64,000 bases of DNA from Methanocorpusculum labreanum Z (GTDB taxonomy: Archaea; Halobacteriota; Methanomicrobia; Methanomicrobiales; Methanocorpusculaceae), in assembly GCF_000015765.1 (NCBI RefSeq), contig NC_008942.1:759921-823920 (forward strand), given 5' to 3'. The stretch's first letter is position 1. Each line of letters opens with the position of its first letter. Both the position numbers and the translations under genes were made by a program. Below are positions 17,614 through 26,155 of the stretch, one piece after another. Below the pieces are notes generated by a model that searched no databases, was not told the DNA's origin, and worked only from the letters and a program-made list of their open reading frames with translations.

Positions 17614-17688
17614 CGGGCATGTAGGGATTCGAACCCTAGATCTTCAGCTTAGGAGGCTGATGCCATATCCTGGCTTGGCTACATGTCC
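17614..17688 (-). tRNA. tRNA-Arg (CCT anticodon)
   Basis: Read on the minus strand: acceptor GGACATG with CATGCCC, D stem GCCA/TGGC with GG in the loop, anticodon stem TCAGC/GCTGA around loop CTCCTAA (anticodon CCT, reading AGG), five-base variable loop, T arm TAGGG/CCCTA around TTCGAAT, discriminator G. No intron and no encoded CCA. Position 3-70 is an A:C mismatch, which is uncommon. A TATA-like CATATGTAT lies roughly 15 bases upstream. Confidence 0.93.
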
Positions 17689-17758
17689 TGATTCCAATAC
17701 ATATGTGCGGCACGGGGGGATATCTTTTTCGAAGCGGCACACCCAATCATACAGATAC

Positions 17759-18607
17759 ATGAGTCTGGCTGGTTATGGAAAAATCATCCGTCCGATGAAC
17801 GCGGGCGTTTCGGGAGTTACGGCAGGAATCGCCTACTTTATCGCCGGGGGCACGCAGCCGCTGTTTTCGGTTCTGCTGTTTTTTATCGTGCTGGTGATCT
17901 GCGGGGCAGGGAACGTCCTGAACGATTACTTCGATCTGGAGATCGACAAAGTGAACAGGCCGGACCGCCCGATCCCGTCGGGAAAAGTTTCTCCGAAAGG
18001 AGCGGTCGTCTGGGCAGGGATTTTGTTTGCTGCCGGCGTCGCCGCCGCCTGCTTTACGAACATCTGGTGTCTGGCAATCGCTCTTGTCAATGTCGTTCTT
18101 CTGATCATCTATGCGGCAAAGTTCAAGGGGATCCCCTTCCTTGGTAATCTGAGCGTAGCCTATCTTTCGGGCAGCATTTTTCTCTTCGGAGGATTCCTGG
18201 TCGGGCCGGAGTCGTTCCTTGTGATGCTGCCCTTGTTTGCCATCACGTTCTTTGGCACTCTCGCCCGCGAACTTCTCAAGGATGCAGAAGACATCGAAGG
18301 GGACCGGCTCGGCGGGGCCCGGACCCTTCCGATGCAGATCGGGGTCAGAAAAACCTCAGTCCTTGCCGTGATCTTTGTTCTGTTCGCCGTTCTCTGCAGT
18401 TTCGTTCCGTTCCTGACTTGGGGGGTCGTGTATTTGGTGCTGATCGGCGTCGTGGATGCGTTCATCCTTCTTGTAACACTGAGGGCGCTGAAGTTTGAAA
18501 CGTCCACGGAGCTGACCGCGTCGAACTGCACGACGTATCTGAAGTATGGGATGTTTGCGGCCCTCTTTGTGTTTCTGCTGATGGAAATCCTGGCGGTTTT
18601 TCTTTGA
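17759..18607 (+). CDS. UbiA-family prenyltransferase, probable geranylgeranylglyceryl-phosphate geranylgeranyltransferase
   Basis: 282 residues from ATG 17759; the frame is open further upstream, but that part is the complement of the tRNA gene. About eight to nine hydrophobic helices. Both Asp-rich motifs are present: [21 protein letters not shown] and [17 protein letters not shown]. This is the pattern of archaeal DGGGP synthase, which adds the second geranylgeranyl chain to make the diether core of archaeal lipids in the membrane. Menaquinone- or heme-type members are less likely in this organism. Confidence 0.88.
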
Positions 18608-18624
18608 AGCACGATAATTCAGAA

Positions 18625-18662
18625 CATATTAATATGCCTGAGGTAGAAGGATTAATAAGCAT
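18625..18662 (+). promoter_or_regulatory. Promoter region of the bactofilin-like gene
   Basis: A perfect 12-bp palindrome CATATTAATATG (18625-18636) is followed by a TATA-like ATTAATAAGCATA (from 18651), 12 to 24 bases before the ATG. Either could serve as the promoter. Confidence 0.35.
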
Positions 18663-18674
18663 ACTTGGGGTAGC

Positions 18675-19085
18675 ATGAAGGTAGTAGTAAAAGATAATCT
18701 GCACACTGCAGAGGCAGGATCGTACTTTCGCGGCTCGGTTAGAATCGAAGGGGACTTTCTTGTCCCGCCCCGTACGTATTTTTGGCGTGATCTTGTCGTT
18801 ACCGGCAGACTTTTGTTATGCCCCGAGTCCCATGTTGCCGGCAACGTGACCTGTAATGGTGCGGTGATCTGTCATGATTCGATCATCGAAGGGGAGCTGA
18901 ATTCGGGAGCTGAGCAGCTTACCGTGTGCGATAATGCGAAAGTCCGGGTTATTAGGTCGGACGGGAACGTTCTGCTTCGCCCGGGTGTCGTTTCAGCCGA
19001 GGTCCGCGGTGTTAATATTCTGGTGATGGGCAAGGTCCAGTGCGGGAAACTGATGGGCAAAAATACCCGCGTTGTTAAGAACTAA
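18675..19085 (+). CDS. Bactofilin-like beta-helix protein
   Basis: 136 residues of short repeating strands (GSVRIEGDFLVP, DLVVTGRLLLC, GNVTCNGAVIC, KVRVIRSDGNVLL, VNILVMGKVQCGKL), the pattern of a right-handed beta helix as in bactofilins (polymer-forming cytoskeletal proteins). There is no signal peptide or membrane helix, so it is probably cytoplasmic and may self-assemble. Six cysteines are spread through it. Family assignment is by pattern only. Confidence 0.65.
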   Translation: MKVVVKDNLHTAEAGSYFRGSVRIEGDFLVPPRTYFWRDLVVTGRLLLCPESHVAGNVTCNGAVICHDSIIEGELNSGAEQLTVCDNAKVRVIRSDGNVLLRPGVVSAEVRGVNILVMGKVQCGKLMGKNTRVVKN

Positions 19086-19137
19086 CATACGAACTAACAT
19101 CCATCTTTTTTTTACTTCTGCGGGACAAGTATTAGGT

Positions 19138-19707
19138 ATGACAGATGTCGTTTTGATCTCCGGAAGCCCGCGGGCGAAAGGAAACACCGAGTTTGCACTG
19201 AATGTCTGCAAAGATGCGATCGAGAAGAGAGGGCTCTCGGCAAAGATCATCTCTCTTCGCGGGAATCCGATCCAGGGATGTATTGCCTGCGGCGAGTGCG
19301 GCAAAAACGGAAAATGCTGCCTGAAAGACGGGCTGAACGATATGCTCGATGATATCAAAGAGGCGGATGGTCTTATTCTCGGAGCACCGGTCTACTTCGG
19401 AACGGCCCGCGGGGATATGATGAATCTTATCCAGCGTGTTTCGATGGTTGCGAGAGCAAACGGGAACTGGCTTTCAGGAAAAGTCGGCGGTCCGGTTGTC
19501 GTGGCACGCCGCGGCGGTCTGACCTCGACTCTGCAGGAGATGCTGATGTCCTTTTTTATTTCGGATATGATCGTCTGCGGGTCTTCCTACTGGAATATCG
19601 CATTCGGCCATGCACCGGGCGATGTCGCTAAGGATGCAGAAGGCATGGCAACGCTGGAGAAGTTCGGCGATAATGTTGCGAAGCTGATCATTCAGCTGAG
19701 AAAATAA
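19138..19707 (+). CDS. Iron-sulfur flavoprotein (Isf family)
   Basis: 189 residues from ATG 19138 (an upstream start would add an unlikely leader). Flavodoxin-like fold with FMN phosphate loop SGSPRAKGNT, and the compact cluster motif CIACGECGKNGKC (Cys-x2-Cys-x2-Cys-x5-Cys) that in Methanosarcina Isf binds a 4Fe-4S cluster next to FMN. The conserved GAPVYFGTARGDM also fits. Isf proteins pass electrons, with proposed roles against oxidative stress. Stand-alone transcription unit. Confidence 0.9.
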   Translation: MTDVVLISGSPRAKGNTEFALNVCKDAIEKRGLSAKIISLRGNPIQGCIACGECGKNGKCCLKDGLNDMLDDIKEADGLILGAPVYFGTARGDMMNLIQRVSMVARANGNWLSGKVGGPVVVARRGGLTSTLQEMLMSFFISDMIVCGSSYWNIAFGHAPGDVAKDAEGMATLEKFGDNVAKLIIQLRK

Positions 19708-19790
19708 TCCTTTTCTTTTTTAGAATTTGCATGGGATACAGCGTATGCTGACGAAGAAAATTTAGAGCCTCCTAAATCTGACGGTTAACA

Positions 19791-20074
19791 GGATATCTCC
19801 ACCGCGGGACGCTCCACGCCGGATCGCAAATCTTTGGTTTGCTCAGCTGAGGTCGGCCGCTTTCAGCGTCCAACCCGCAGTCACCCCCCGCACCCCGGAA
19901 TGAGAAAAAAATAACAAACAAAAAGAAAAACCCGCGGGCGGGTTTTTCCCAGCATTTTTCCAGACGGCGTGCGATTCCTGCGCAGGCGATCAGCCGGAGC
20001 AGAGCACGGCGGCGCAAGAAAAATGCGATTCGCGTTAATTCGCGAGGATTCGCGGTTGGTTTTTCTCATGTGTC
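19791..20074. repeat. Composite intergenic repeat (block B, hairpin module, block D)
   Basis: Starts with GGATATCTCCACCGCGGGAC (block B, also at 26.8, 49.1 and 56.4 kb), then a hairpin GCAAATC-TTT-GGTTTGC with CTCAGCTGAGGTCGG and CAACCCGC (hairpin module), then CCCCGCACCCCGG. From 19926 a second unit begins with hairpin AACCCGCGGGCGGGTT and runs through GCGATTCCTGCGCAGGCGAT and AGCCGGAGCA (block D, also at 49.2 kb), ending in GATTCGCGGTTGGTTTTTCT, which is the end sequence of block A elsewhere. No coding content; it fills most of the gap between isf and fdhD. Confidence 0.8.
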
Positions 20075-20157
20075 CACACAGAACCATGCCCTTCGCTAAT
20101 TGAATAATACGTACCGCACACGTGAATTTAACAAGGCGATTGACTATTATTTTACGC

Positions 20158-20790
20158 TCAATACACCAGCGTCAGCTTGCCGTTCTTGGCCACTTCGGCC
20201 GCGAGATGGGTCGGCGGCAATTTCGACGCCAGCACCGAGATCTTTGCATGCAGACATTTTCTAACGAGGTCTGCCGTCACTTTTCCCGAGACAAGGACTG
20301 CGGTGCTTTCCGGCGGGATCCCTTCCAAAAGGAGCCGGCCGACCACCTTGTCCAAAGCCGTAAACTGCCCGATATCTTCCGCACATGCCGCGCCCATTCC
20401 TTCGGCAAACGCCGCCGCCCCAAACCCTCCTGCTTTGATAACCTCGCTGGAAAATGTATGGTTCAAAATATCCTTTGGGACCGGGATGCAGGACTCAAGC
20501 ACCGGCAGCTTCTCCGGATCCAGATAGGACGCCGTCCCCCCGCAACCCGAGACCACGCTTTTTTTCGGCAGCAGGACCTTGAACGGATTCTTCGTCAGCA
20601 CGCTCACGCCCGTTTCCGTCTGCATCACCGACTCGATATCCGCATACGGCACGATCCCTTCCGTCGTCAGATACCCGGCCGCAAACTCCTCGGTCATGTC
20701 TTTCAGCATCATCACGGTCACAAGCCCCCGTCCGTTTACCGTCAGGGAAACCGGCTGTTCATTCAGTAAACCATTCAGAAATGCTGTCAT
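20158..20790 (-). CDS. fdhD: FdhD-like sulfurtransferase for formate dehydrogenase
   Basis: 210 residues, shorter than bacterial FdhD (about 270) and lacking the extended N-terminus. EFAAGYLTTEGIVPY and the C-terminal VLVSGKVTADLVRKC, ASKLPPTHLAAEVAKNGKL follow the family. FdhD carries sulfur from IscS to the molybdenum or tungsten cofactor of formate dehydrogenase. The usual CxxC reads SGCGGTAS, keeping one Cys only; this is an oddity to check. Formate use would suit a Methanomicrobiales methanogen. Confidence 0.82.
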   Translation of the reverse strand: MTAFLNGLLNEQPVSLTVNGRGLVTVMMLKDMTEEFAAGYLTTEGIVPYADIESVMQTETGVSVLTKNPFKVLLPKKSVVSGCGGTASYLDPEKLPVLESCIPVPKDILNHTFSSEVIKAGGFGAAAFAEGMGAACAEDIGQFTALDKVVGRLLLEGIPPESTAVLVSGKVTADLVRKCLHAKISVLASKLPPTHLAAEVAKNGKLTLVY

Positions 20791-20886
20791 TGTTATGATA
20801 GAGTATGGGTTTAGTACATTAAAAAGAATGGCGGGTGTATCATTGTGGTATCTTTACGTATGTCCATCCTATACATAATCTGTTGT

Positions 20887-21253
20887 TGGTGTAATTCGAT
20901 TTCGTGTACGGAATTCTTTTTAATGTGTTCATCCATCACACGAAATCCACGAAAAATATACAAAAACACGAAAAAAGAAATATTTGTTGGGTGGGCCCCT
21001 GAAGCACCCTCCCCCGTCCCCCGCACCAAATCCACCAAACCGCAAACCTTCGGTTTGCTCGGCTGAGGTCGGCCGCTTTCAGCGTCCAACCCGCCAACGA
21101 AAGGCACGAAATGGGGGACGGGGGAGGGTACGATGTACAATCACCTTACAACCGATCTATCTATATTTCGTGTTTTTGTGTATTTTTCGTGAATTTCGTG
21201 TGATGACTCATACCACCCTAAAGAATCCCGTACACGAAACCAAAGTACACCCA
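20887..21253. repeat. Long imperfect palindrome (MITE-like element)
   Basis: The two ends are inverted copies. Outer arms 20887-20921 and 21221-21253 share TTTCGTGTACGG and ATTCTTT; inner arms 20934-20982 and 21162-21205 share CATCACACGAAAT, CACGAAAAATA and CAAAAACACGAAA; a third pair, ACCCTCCCCCGTCCCCC (about 21006) and its complement (21113-21129), lies further in. The centre (21041-21093) is a copy of the hairpin module, GCAAACC-TTC-GGTTTGC. No transposase is encoded. It occupies the gap between fdhD and the next gene. Confidence 0.75.
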
Positions 21254-21430
21254 AGAAATGAAAAACTACGAAAGATCTTATTGCGCATTGACCTATTCTG
21301 TTGTCCAACTGCCTGCAAACTAAAAAAATAATAGGAGCAGGAGTAATACTTTTTCTCCAAGAAGTAGAAGTAAGAAGCCGGATATTGGCTTAGTAAAACT
21401 ATAAAATGTCCCCTCTCATATTATTAACCA

Positions 21431-21826
21431 ATGTTAATACAGGGACGAAGCATTGCAAAAGGGACCGGAACCGGCCCTCTCCTGATAACCGATACACCCA
21501 TATCCTTCCTCGGAGGCGTCGATCCGAAAACCGGCATCGTCATCGACGAAACCCACCCCCTCTTCGGCAAATCGGTCGCCGGAAAAGTCCTGGTATTCCC
21601 GTACGGAAAAGGTTCGACCGTCGGCTCCTATGTCTTATATGCCCTCGCGAAAAACCATGTCGCTCCTGCCGCGATCATCAACACCGAATGCGAAACGATC
21701 ATCGCGACCGGGGCGATCATTGCGGAGATCCCGACCGTCGACCGCCTCAAGGGCGATCTTCCAAAAGACGGGATCGTCACCGTTGACGGAACCAGCGGGA
21801 CGGTCTCTTTCGCACAATGCGGGTAA
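21431..21826 (+). CDS. Phosphomevalonate dehydratase small subunit (aconitase X swivel domain)
   Basis: 131 residues of the DUF126/aconitase X small-subunit family: GRSIAKGTGTGPLL, PYGKGSTVGSYVLYALA and the C-terminal VDGTSGTV loop. In archaea the large and small AcnX subunits form phosphomevalonate 5-dehydratase of the modified mevalonate pathway to isoprenoids. The large subunit is not in this window. The 3' end overlaps the next gene by 10 bp. Confidence 0.9.
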   Translation: MLIQGRSIAKGTGTGPLLITDTPISFLGGVDPKTGIVIDETHPLFGKSVAGKVLVFPYGKGSTVGSYVLYALAKNHVAPAAIINTECETIIATGAIIAEIPTVDRLKGDLPKDGIVTVDGTSGTVSFAQCG

Positions 21827-22917
21827 CCTGGCGTTTCATCGCAGCGGCCCGAAACTCGTATGCTGCCCTGTATGCCGCGTCCGAAAAATACGGCTACATC
21901 CTCGAACCGGTCGATTCACCCGCTGACGGCGGGGACGTGATCTGTTATAGTCTGAATAGTCTCGACTATCCAAAATACGTCGACGAGATCAAATCCGCCG
22001 AGCAGATCACGATTGTCGGGGGGCCGCATCCTTCTGCCTGCCCAAACGAGGTCTCTCTTATCGCGGACTATGTCGTGGTCGGCGAAGGAGAACGGACGTT
22101 GCCGCGTCTTCTTGCCGCTCTCGAGAGGGGAGAGGACGCGACGAAAATACCGGGCGTTGCCTTCCGTGGCTCCGCCCCCATCCCGATCGACCATGCGGTC
22201 AGACTGGATGCGTTCCCTTCGTTTTCCCGGATGAAAGGGTATATCGAACTTTCCCGCGGCTGCCCTTTTTCCTGTGCCTACTGTCAGACCCCGTGCCTGC
22301 ACGGAAGAAAAATGCGTCACCGATCCCGGGAGGCGATTGTTTCGATGGCCGAAAAATATCAGGATGCCCGGTTCGTCACGCCGAACGCCTTCGCCTACGG
22401 TTCTGCAGACGGCCGGGTTCCGGATGTGGAAAAACTTCGCCGGCTTTTGTCTTCGATGCCGAAGAACAACATCTACTTCGGCACGTTTCCGTCCGAGGTC
22501 CGGCCCGAGTTTGTCATACAGGAGACCGCCGAACTCATCACGGAGTTCTGTTCGAACACCAAGCTCCATTTCGGGGCACAGTCGGGTTCGGACGCCGTTT
22601 TACGGAAGATGGGCAGGGGGCATACGGTCGTCGATGTCTATTCGGCGCTCGAGACCTGCAAAAAAGTCGGGCTGACTCCCGTGGTCGACGTGATCTTCGG
22701 CTTCCCGTTTGCGTCAGACGAGGATGAGGAGGCGACCCTCTCCCTCGTTCGCGAAGTGACCCGTTATGGTACGGCCCACGTGCATTATCTGACCCCCCTT
22801 CCGGGAACGCCGCTTGAGGGGTCCACCCCCCGGGATATCCTGCCGGAGGTCGACAAGCGGCTTGGGCAGCTCGCGCTGAGCGGCCGGGTCACCGGATACT
22901 GGCACGATAAATTCTAA
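21817..22917 (+). CDS. B12-binding-domain radical SAM protein (TIGR04013-like)
   Basis: 366 residues. An N-terminal cobalamin-binding-like domain (about 1-115, TIVGGPHPSACP) precedes a radical SAM core with the cluster motif CPFSCAYC (Cys149, Cys153, Cys156). The methanogen-restricted TIGR04013 family has this layout and no known reaction. It overlaps the AcnX subunit by 10 bp, so the two are co-expressed, but a link to isoprenoid synthesis is not shown. Confidence 0.85.
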   Translation: MRVTWRFIAAARNSYAALYAASEKYGYILEPVDSPADGGDVICYSLNSLDYPKYVDEIKSAEQITIVGGPHPSACPNEVSLIADYVVVGEGERTLPRLLAALERGEDATKIPGVAFRGSAPIPIDHAVRLDAFPSFSRMKGYIELSRGCPFSCAYCQTPCLHGRKMRHRSREAIVSMAEKYQDARFVTPNAFAYGSADGRVPDVEKLRRLLSSMPKNNIYFGTFPSEVRPEFVIQETAELITEFCSNTKLHFGAQSGSDAVLRKMGRGHTVVDVYSALETCKKVGLTPVVDVIFGFPFASDEDEEATLSLVREVTRYGTAHVHYLTPLPGTPLEGSTPRDILPEVDKRLGQLALSGRVTGYWHDKF

Positions 22918-23348
22918 GTTGTCCCCGTTAACACCGAGAATGTCAGCTCATTGGGCGACAAATAGGTCCAATAGGCTTTATGCAGGCCGTCTTCGTACTG
23001 TTCGCGGATCGTCACGTCTTTTATTTCGAGTGCGTCCCCATACTTGGCCGCGTGATACTCTCTGACCGCGGTGAGTGCCTCTTCGCACTTCGTTTGCCAG
23101 TCATTCTCCGGGATGACTCCTTCGTTAAAATTGATTCCGTAGATTATTTTCTCGGCTGTCTCATCGATGTACTCCCACATGACGAAGTCATCGTAGGCGT
23201 ACATGTTGAAGAGCCCGCCTATCTCCGGCGTCGTTGAAGTGTAAGGCTCTTTGTCCGTGTCGAGATGTATGGCCTGATATGTGCATCCAGCTGTCGAAAT
23301 TACGGCAAAAATCAGGATGACCGCCAGGAGAAATGCACGTTTCCTCAT
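22914..23348 (-). CDS. Small lipoprotein
   Basis: 144 residues from ATG 23348 (MRKRAFLL); an earlier in-frame ATG adds an implausible leader. Signal helix then lipobox STAGC, so membrane-anchored outside the cell. The mature part has acidic and aromatic residues and no recognised domain. It converges on the radical SAM gene with a 4-bp overlap. Confidence 0.72.
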   Translation of the reverse strand: MRKRAFLLAVILIFAVISTAGCTYQAIHLDTDKEPYTSTTPEIGGLFNMYAYDDFVMWEYIDETAEKIIYGINFNEGVIPENDWQTKCEEALTAVREYHAAKYGDALEIKDVTIREQYEDGLHKAYWTYLSPNELTFSVLTGTT

Positions 23349-23433
23349 AGGTGTAGAGTTGCCTGCAGGCACCTTATATGTATCGCGAATCCGGGTTTTC
23401 GAAATCCGACTGTTTCAAAAAAGGAATTGGCCG

Positions 23434-24702
23434 TCAGACCATTTTTTCGGGAGCGGCCTGCATGAACTCCCGTGCGACGGTGGTCGCATAATGGCCGGGC
23501 GGCAGAACGAAGTTCAGCTGCACGTTGTTTTCAAACACCGCGGTTTCTACTTCGGTTGCGAGGGAGATCCTTCGGTGGGCGCCGTCGAAGTTGGTTTTTA
23601 CAAACTCTGTTGCGTCGGCAAAGCTCTGCATGGAGATGTTGTCCTTTTCCATCTGGGCAAACATCGTTTCTTCGAGAGGACCGGGGGCCACGGGCAGGGT
23701 CTTTCCGGGCATCCAGCCGACGATGAAGCATCGGCCGCGTTTCATGTGCTGGCGGGCGGTCGCGATGTTTTTCTCGGTGACGGTGTCGACGCGTCCGTTG
23801 GTGAATTCGAGGTGTTCGCCGACTCTCGGCTCGTTGAGGGGGGCGTTTTCTTCGCACCGTTTGGAAAGGGCGATGTTGAAGAGCCAGGACTGGTATGCCG
23901 AGACGAACATGGAGAGGAGTTTTGGGGGCATTGCCTGAAGGGCCGCTCCGTAGTCGCCGGGGTTTTTGGCGAGGGAGTCGAGCATGATCCGCTCATACGA
24001 GAGCCAGGGCGGCAGTTCGTAGAGGGCGGTTTTTGCGTCGCCGGTCTCGGCGAAGTTTTTGCGGGCGGTTTGGACCTGTTCGGATTCGTAGGGGAAGCAG
24101 CCTCCGACGTAGAGATCGACGGCTTCTTTGAATTCTTTTCTGAGGATGTGGTAACCCATTTTGTGGGTGACGGGTTTGAGGGCGCCGAATCTCTGGAGTC
24201 CGTAGTAGTTGGGGATTCCTGCAGCGATTTCGCCGGAGATTTCAGCGGTGTTTTTTGCGAGATCGTTCGGTTCGCAGTCCCGAAGGGTGATCTTGAATCT
24301 GTTTCCAAGGAGGTTTCCAAGGCCGAGGGAGAACTGGTGGGTCGCGACCGGTTCGATGGTCATGTCTTTGATGTTGAGGTTGGCGGCGGCTTCGGCGGGG
24401 ACGTTGTAGAGGGAGATGTACTGGGTGGTGACGGCGTTTTTGTCTTTGGTGCCTGCCCATCCGATGCGTTTCTGGCTGATGCGCAGCCGGTTGGTGATTT
24501 CGTGCATGGCGTGCTGGTGTTCCCAGGAGCGTTTGGTGAGTTTGCAGATGGTGTAGGGGCCGGTGTTGGTGAAGGTGATGGGCAGTTCTTCGACGACGAA
24601 GTCTTCGGGGGTGGTTCGGAGACGTCCGCCGATTCCGGGCTGGCTGGTGGCGTAGTACCGCATGCCGAGGTCGATTTCGAGGGGGTGGGTGGATGGTTTC
24701 AT
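23434..24702 (-). CDS. truD: tRNA pseudouridine synthase D
   Basis: 422 residues. The TruD motif WAGTKDKNAVTTQ contains the catalytic Asp (about residue 87); FVVEELP near the N-terminus, NRFKITLRD and NYYGLQRFG follow the family. It makes pseudouridine at position 13 of tRNAs. It starts one base after the end of pth2 on the same strand, forming a two-gene tRNA-related unit. A 485-codon open frame on the other strand is its shadow. Confidence 0.95.
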   Translation of the reverse strand: MKPSTHPLEIDLGMRYYATSQPGIGGRLRTTPEDFVVEELPITFTNTGPYTICKLTKRSWEHQHAMHEITNRLRISQKRIGWAGTKDKNAVTTQYISLYNVPAEAAANLNIKDMTIEPVATHQFSLGLGNLLGNRFKITLRDCEPNDLAKNTAEISGEIAAGIPNYYGLQRFGALKPVTHKMGYHILRKEFKEAVDLYVGGCFPYESEQVQTARKNFAETGDAKTALYELPPWLSYERIMLDSLAKNPGDYGAALQAMPPKLLSMFVSAYQSWLFNIALSKRCEENAPLNEPRVGEHLEFTNGRVDTVTEKNIATARQHMKRGRCFIVGWMPGKTLPVAPGPLEETMFAQMEKDNISMQSFADATEFVKTNFDGAHRRISLATEVETAVFENNVQLNFVLPPGHYATTVAREFMQAAPEKMV

Positions 24703-24703
24703 G

Positions 24704-25069
24704 TCAGAGGAGGGGGAGGTGTCCGGTTATTTTATTGATGATTTCGGCTTTTGCGGGTCCTATTCCAAGCGCCGTGACCGTTCCCGGGGGGATTTCGGTG
24801 TAGCCGGCGTCAACGATCAAAGAGACGGGGACGCCGTGCATTTCGGCGACGACTTTGAGTTCGTAGAGGGCACGTTCGCTTGGGGCTTTGAGGGCGACTT
24901 TTTTCTGGCCTTCCCGGAGCCATTCTTTTTTGTCGGCAAGGGAGGCTTTTTCGTAGGCGCCAATCGAGGCATGGGCTGCCTGGGCACACATTTTTCCGCA
25001 GCTGAGTTTTAGGTCGCTTCTGAGGATGAGGCACTGTTTATATTTGAATTCTTCTTCTCCGCCTTTCAT
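24704..25069 (-). CDS. pth2: Peptidyl-tRNA hydrolase, Pth2 type
   Basis: 121 residues. FKYKQCLILRSDLKLSCGK, QAAHASIGAY and the C-terminal DAGYTEIPPGTVTALGIGP are the archaeal/eukaryotic Pth2 signature. It frees tRNA from peptidyl-tRNA that has dropped off the ribosome. Upstream partner of truD. Confidence 0.96.
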   Translation of the reverse strand: MKGGEEEFKYKQCLILRSDLKLSCGKMCAQAAHASIGAYEKASLADKKEWLREGQKKVALKAPSERALYELKVVAEMHGVPVSLIVDAGYTEIPPGTVTALGIGPAKAEIINKITGHLPLL

Positions 25070-25076
25070 TGGTGCG

Positions 25077-25110
25077 GTACTATTTGGGGTGAAGGGGGAT
25101 AAAGTAGTAC
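25077..25110 (+). promoter_or_regulatory. Inverted repeat in the divergent promoter before the two-gene module
   Basis: GTACTATTT (25077-25085) and AAAGTAGTAC (25101-25110) form a near-perfect inverted repeat around GGGGTGAAGGGGGAT. It lies between pth2 and the divergent gene at 25118. The right arm overlaps a TATA-like ATAAAGTAG. It may control the downstream pair. Confidence 0.4.
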
Positions 25111-25117
25111 ATTCAAA

Positions 25118-26155
25118 ATGAAGAAAACTTTAGACATTTGGCTAAAACAGGATATACAGTTAGATAAGATGTATGGGGGATTTGGAAGTTACATATATGT
25201 ATTTCGACAGATGAATATACTACACATGGTCATAGAGTTAACTCGTACAGTCCGCTTTTTTGAGTTAGATTTTATTCATGCTGAACATCCCCATTGTTCT
25301 TTACCCGAGAAATCCGTACAAAAGATATTATTAGAGAAGAATATTATTGATTTTGGAAATGCTGAGCGCAGGGTGATAACTCCTTGTAAGGATTATTTAT
25401 CAGATGTTGAGGGGATTAGTTGCTGGTCAGTATCACGGATTCGTCAGCATGATATCCCAAGAATATCTGATATGTTAGCACATAATTCAAAAGAAATCCC
25501 CTTGGGAGAGGATGAAGGAATATGCGATACAGCACACTTTATGATGTTTTTGGATGGTGCGGTTATTGGTGTTGAGTCTTGCCAACAGGCAGGATCAATA
25601 TCCACAGCCTTGACAATTTCAATCTCTACATGGTGTCGTGAACATCCTGAAGCAGGATTACAAGGAGTAAATATAAATCCAATAAAACGAAGTAGGATAG
25701 ATTTGGATAAATTACAAAAAATACGAAAAATTCACTTGCGCACGTCTCCAAACATTAGTGAAAATTATAATCCAAATGTTAAAGAACTTGGAAGACTCTT
25801 TGCTATGAATGATGATTCGGGGATTGAAATAACTCTTCGTGAGGATAAAAAAGAAAAGAAAGGTATTCAAGGAGCAATTGAGTGGGTGAAAGCTCAATTT
25901 GCAGATGATAATGCCGTTGAAAAGTTAAGTCTCCTAAAAATTGAGGCTGTTGTTCAAAATGGTTCTGGAAAATATGAAGAAATTGATCTTTTAGACTCTT
26001 TTCTTATTGCAAAAAAACGTGTTATAAAACTAGACAGTAAGACAAAAGGTGTAAGTTCCCAGTCAATGTATGAACAAATTAATAATACATATGAAGATTT
26101 TAAAACAGAAATACTTGCAAGAAAACCTTATTATGTTCTCTCAGAAATACGTTGA
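25118..26155 (+). CDS. Unrecognised soluble protein, first gene of an AT-rich pair
   Basis: 345 residues, no signal peptide or membrane helix. The C-terminal third (about 225-345) is highly charged and Lys/Glu-rich; the middle holds a moderately hydrophobic core (FMMFLDGAVIGVES, ISTALTISISTW). I recognise no catalytic motif. Base composition is clearly more AT-rich than neighbouring core genes, and codons ending in A/T dominate, which suggests transfer. Its stop touches the start of a membrane protein gene (TGA then ATG), so the two are translated together. Such soluble-plus-membrane pairs are common among anti-phage systems such as Kiwa, but no homology to them is seen. Confidence 0.75.
   Translation: MKKTLDIWLKQDIQLDKMYGGFGSYIYVFRQMNILHMVIELTRTVRFFELDFIHAEHPHCSLPEKSVQKILLEKNIIDFGNAERRVITPCKDYLSDVEGISCWSVSRIRQHDIPRISDMLAHNSKEIPLGEDEGICDTAHFMMFLDGAVIGVESCQQAGSISTALTISISTWCREHPEAGLQGVNINPIKRSRIDLDKLQKIRKIHLRTSPNISENYNPNVKELGRLFAMNDDSGIEITLREDKKEKKGIQGAIEWVKAQFADDNAVEKLSLLKIEAVVQNGSGKYEEIDLLDSFLIAKKRVIKLDSKTKGVSSQSMYEQINNTYEDFKTEILARKPYYVLSEIR

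Noticed and set aside
17594-17758. Upstream extension of the UbiA-family gene
   Set aside because: The added residues are the complement of the tRNA-Arg gene; the true start is ATG 17759.
20122-20769. 215-codon plus-strand open frame
   Set aside because: Antisense to fdhD, Arg/His-rich, no homology pattern.
23281-24738. 485-codon plus-strand open frame
   Set aside because: It is antisense to truD, which has full family motifs. Its translation is Gly/Phe/Val/Asp-rich as expected from a complementary strand of G+C-rich codons.
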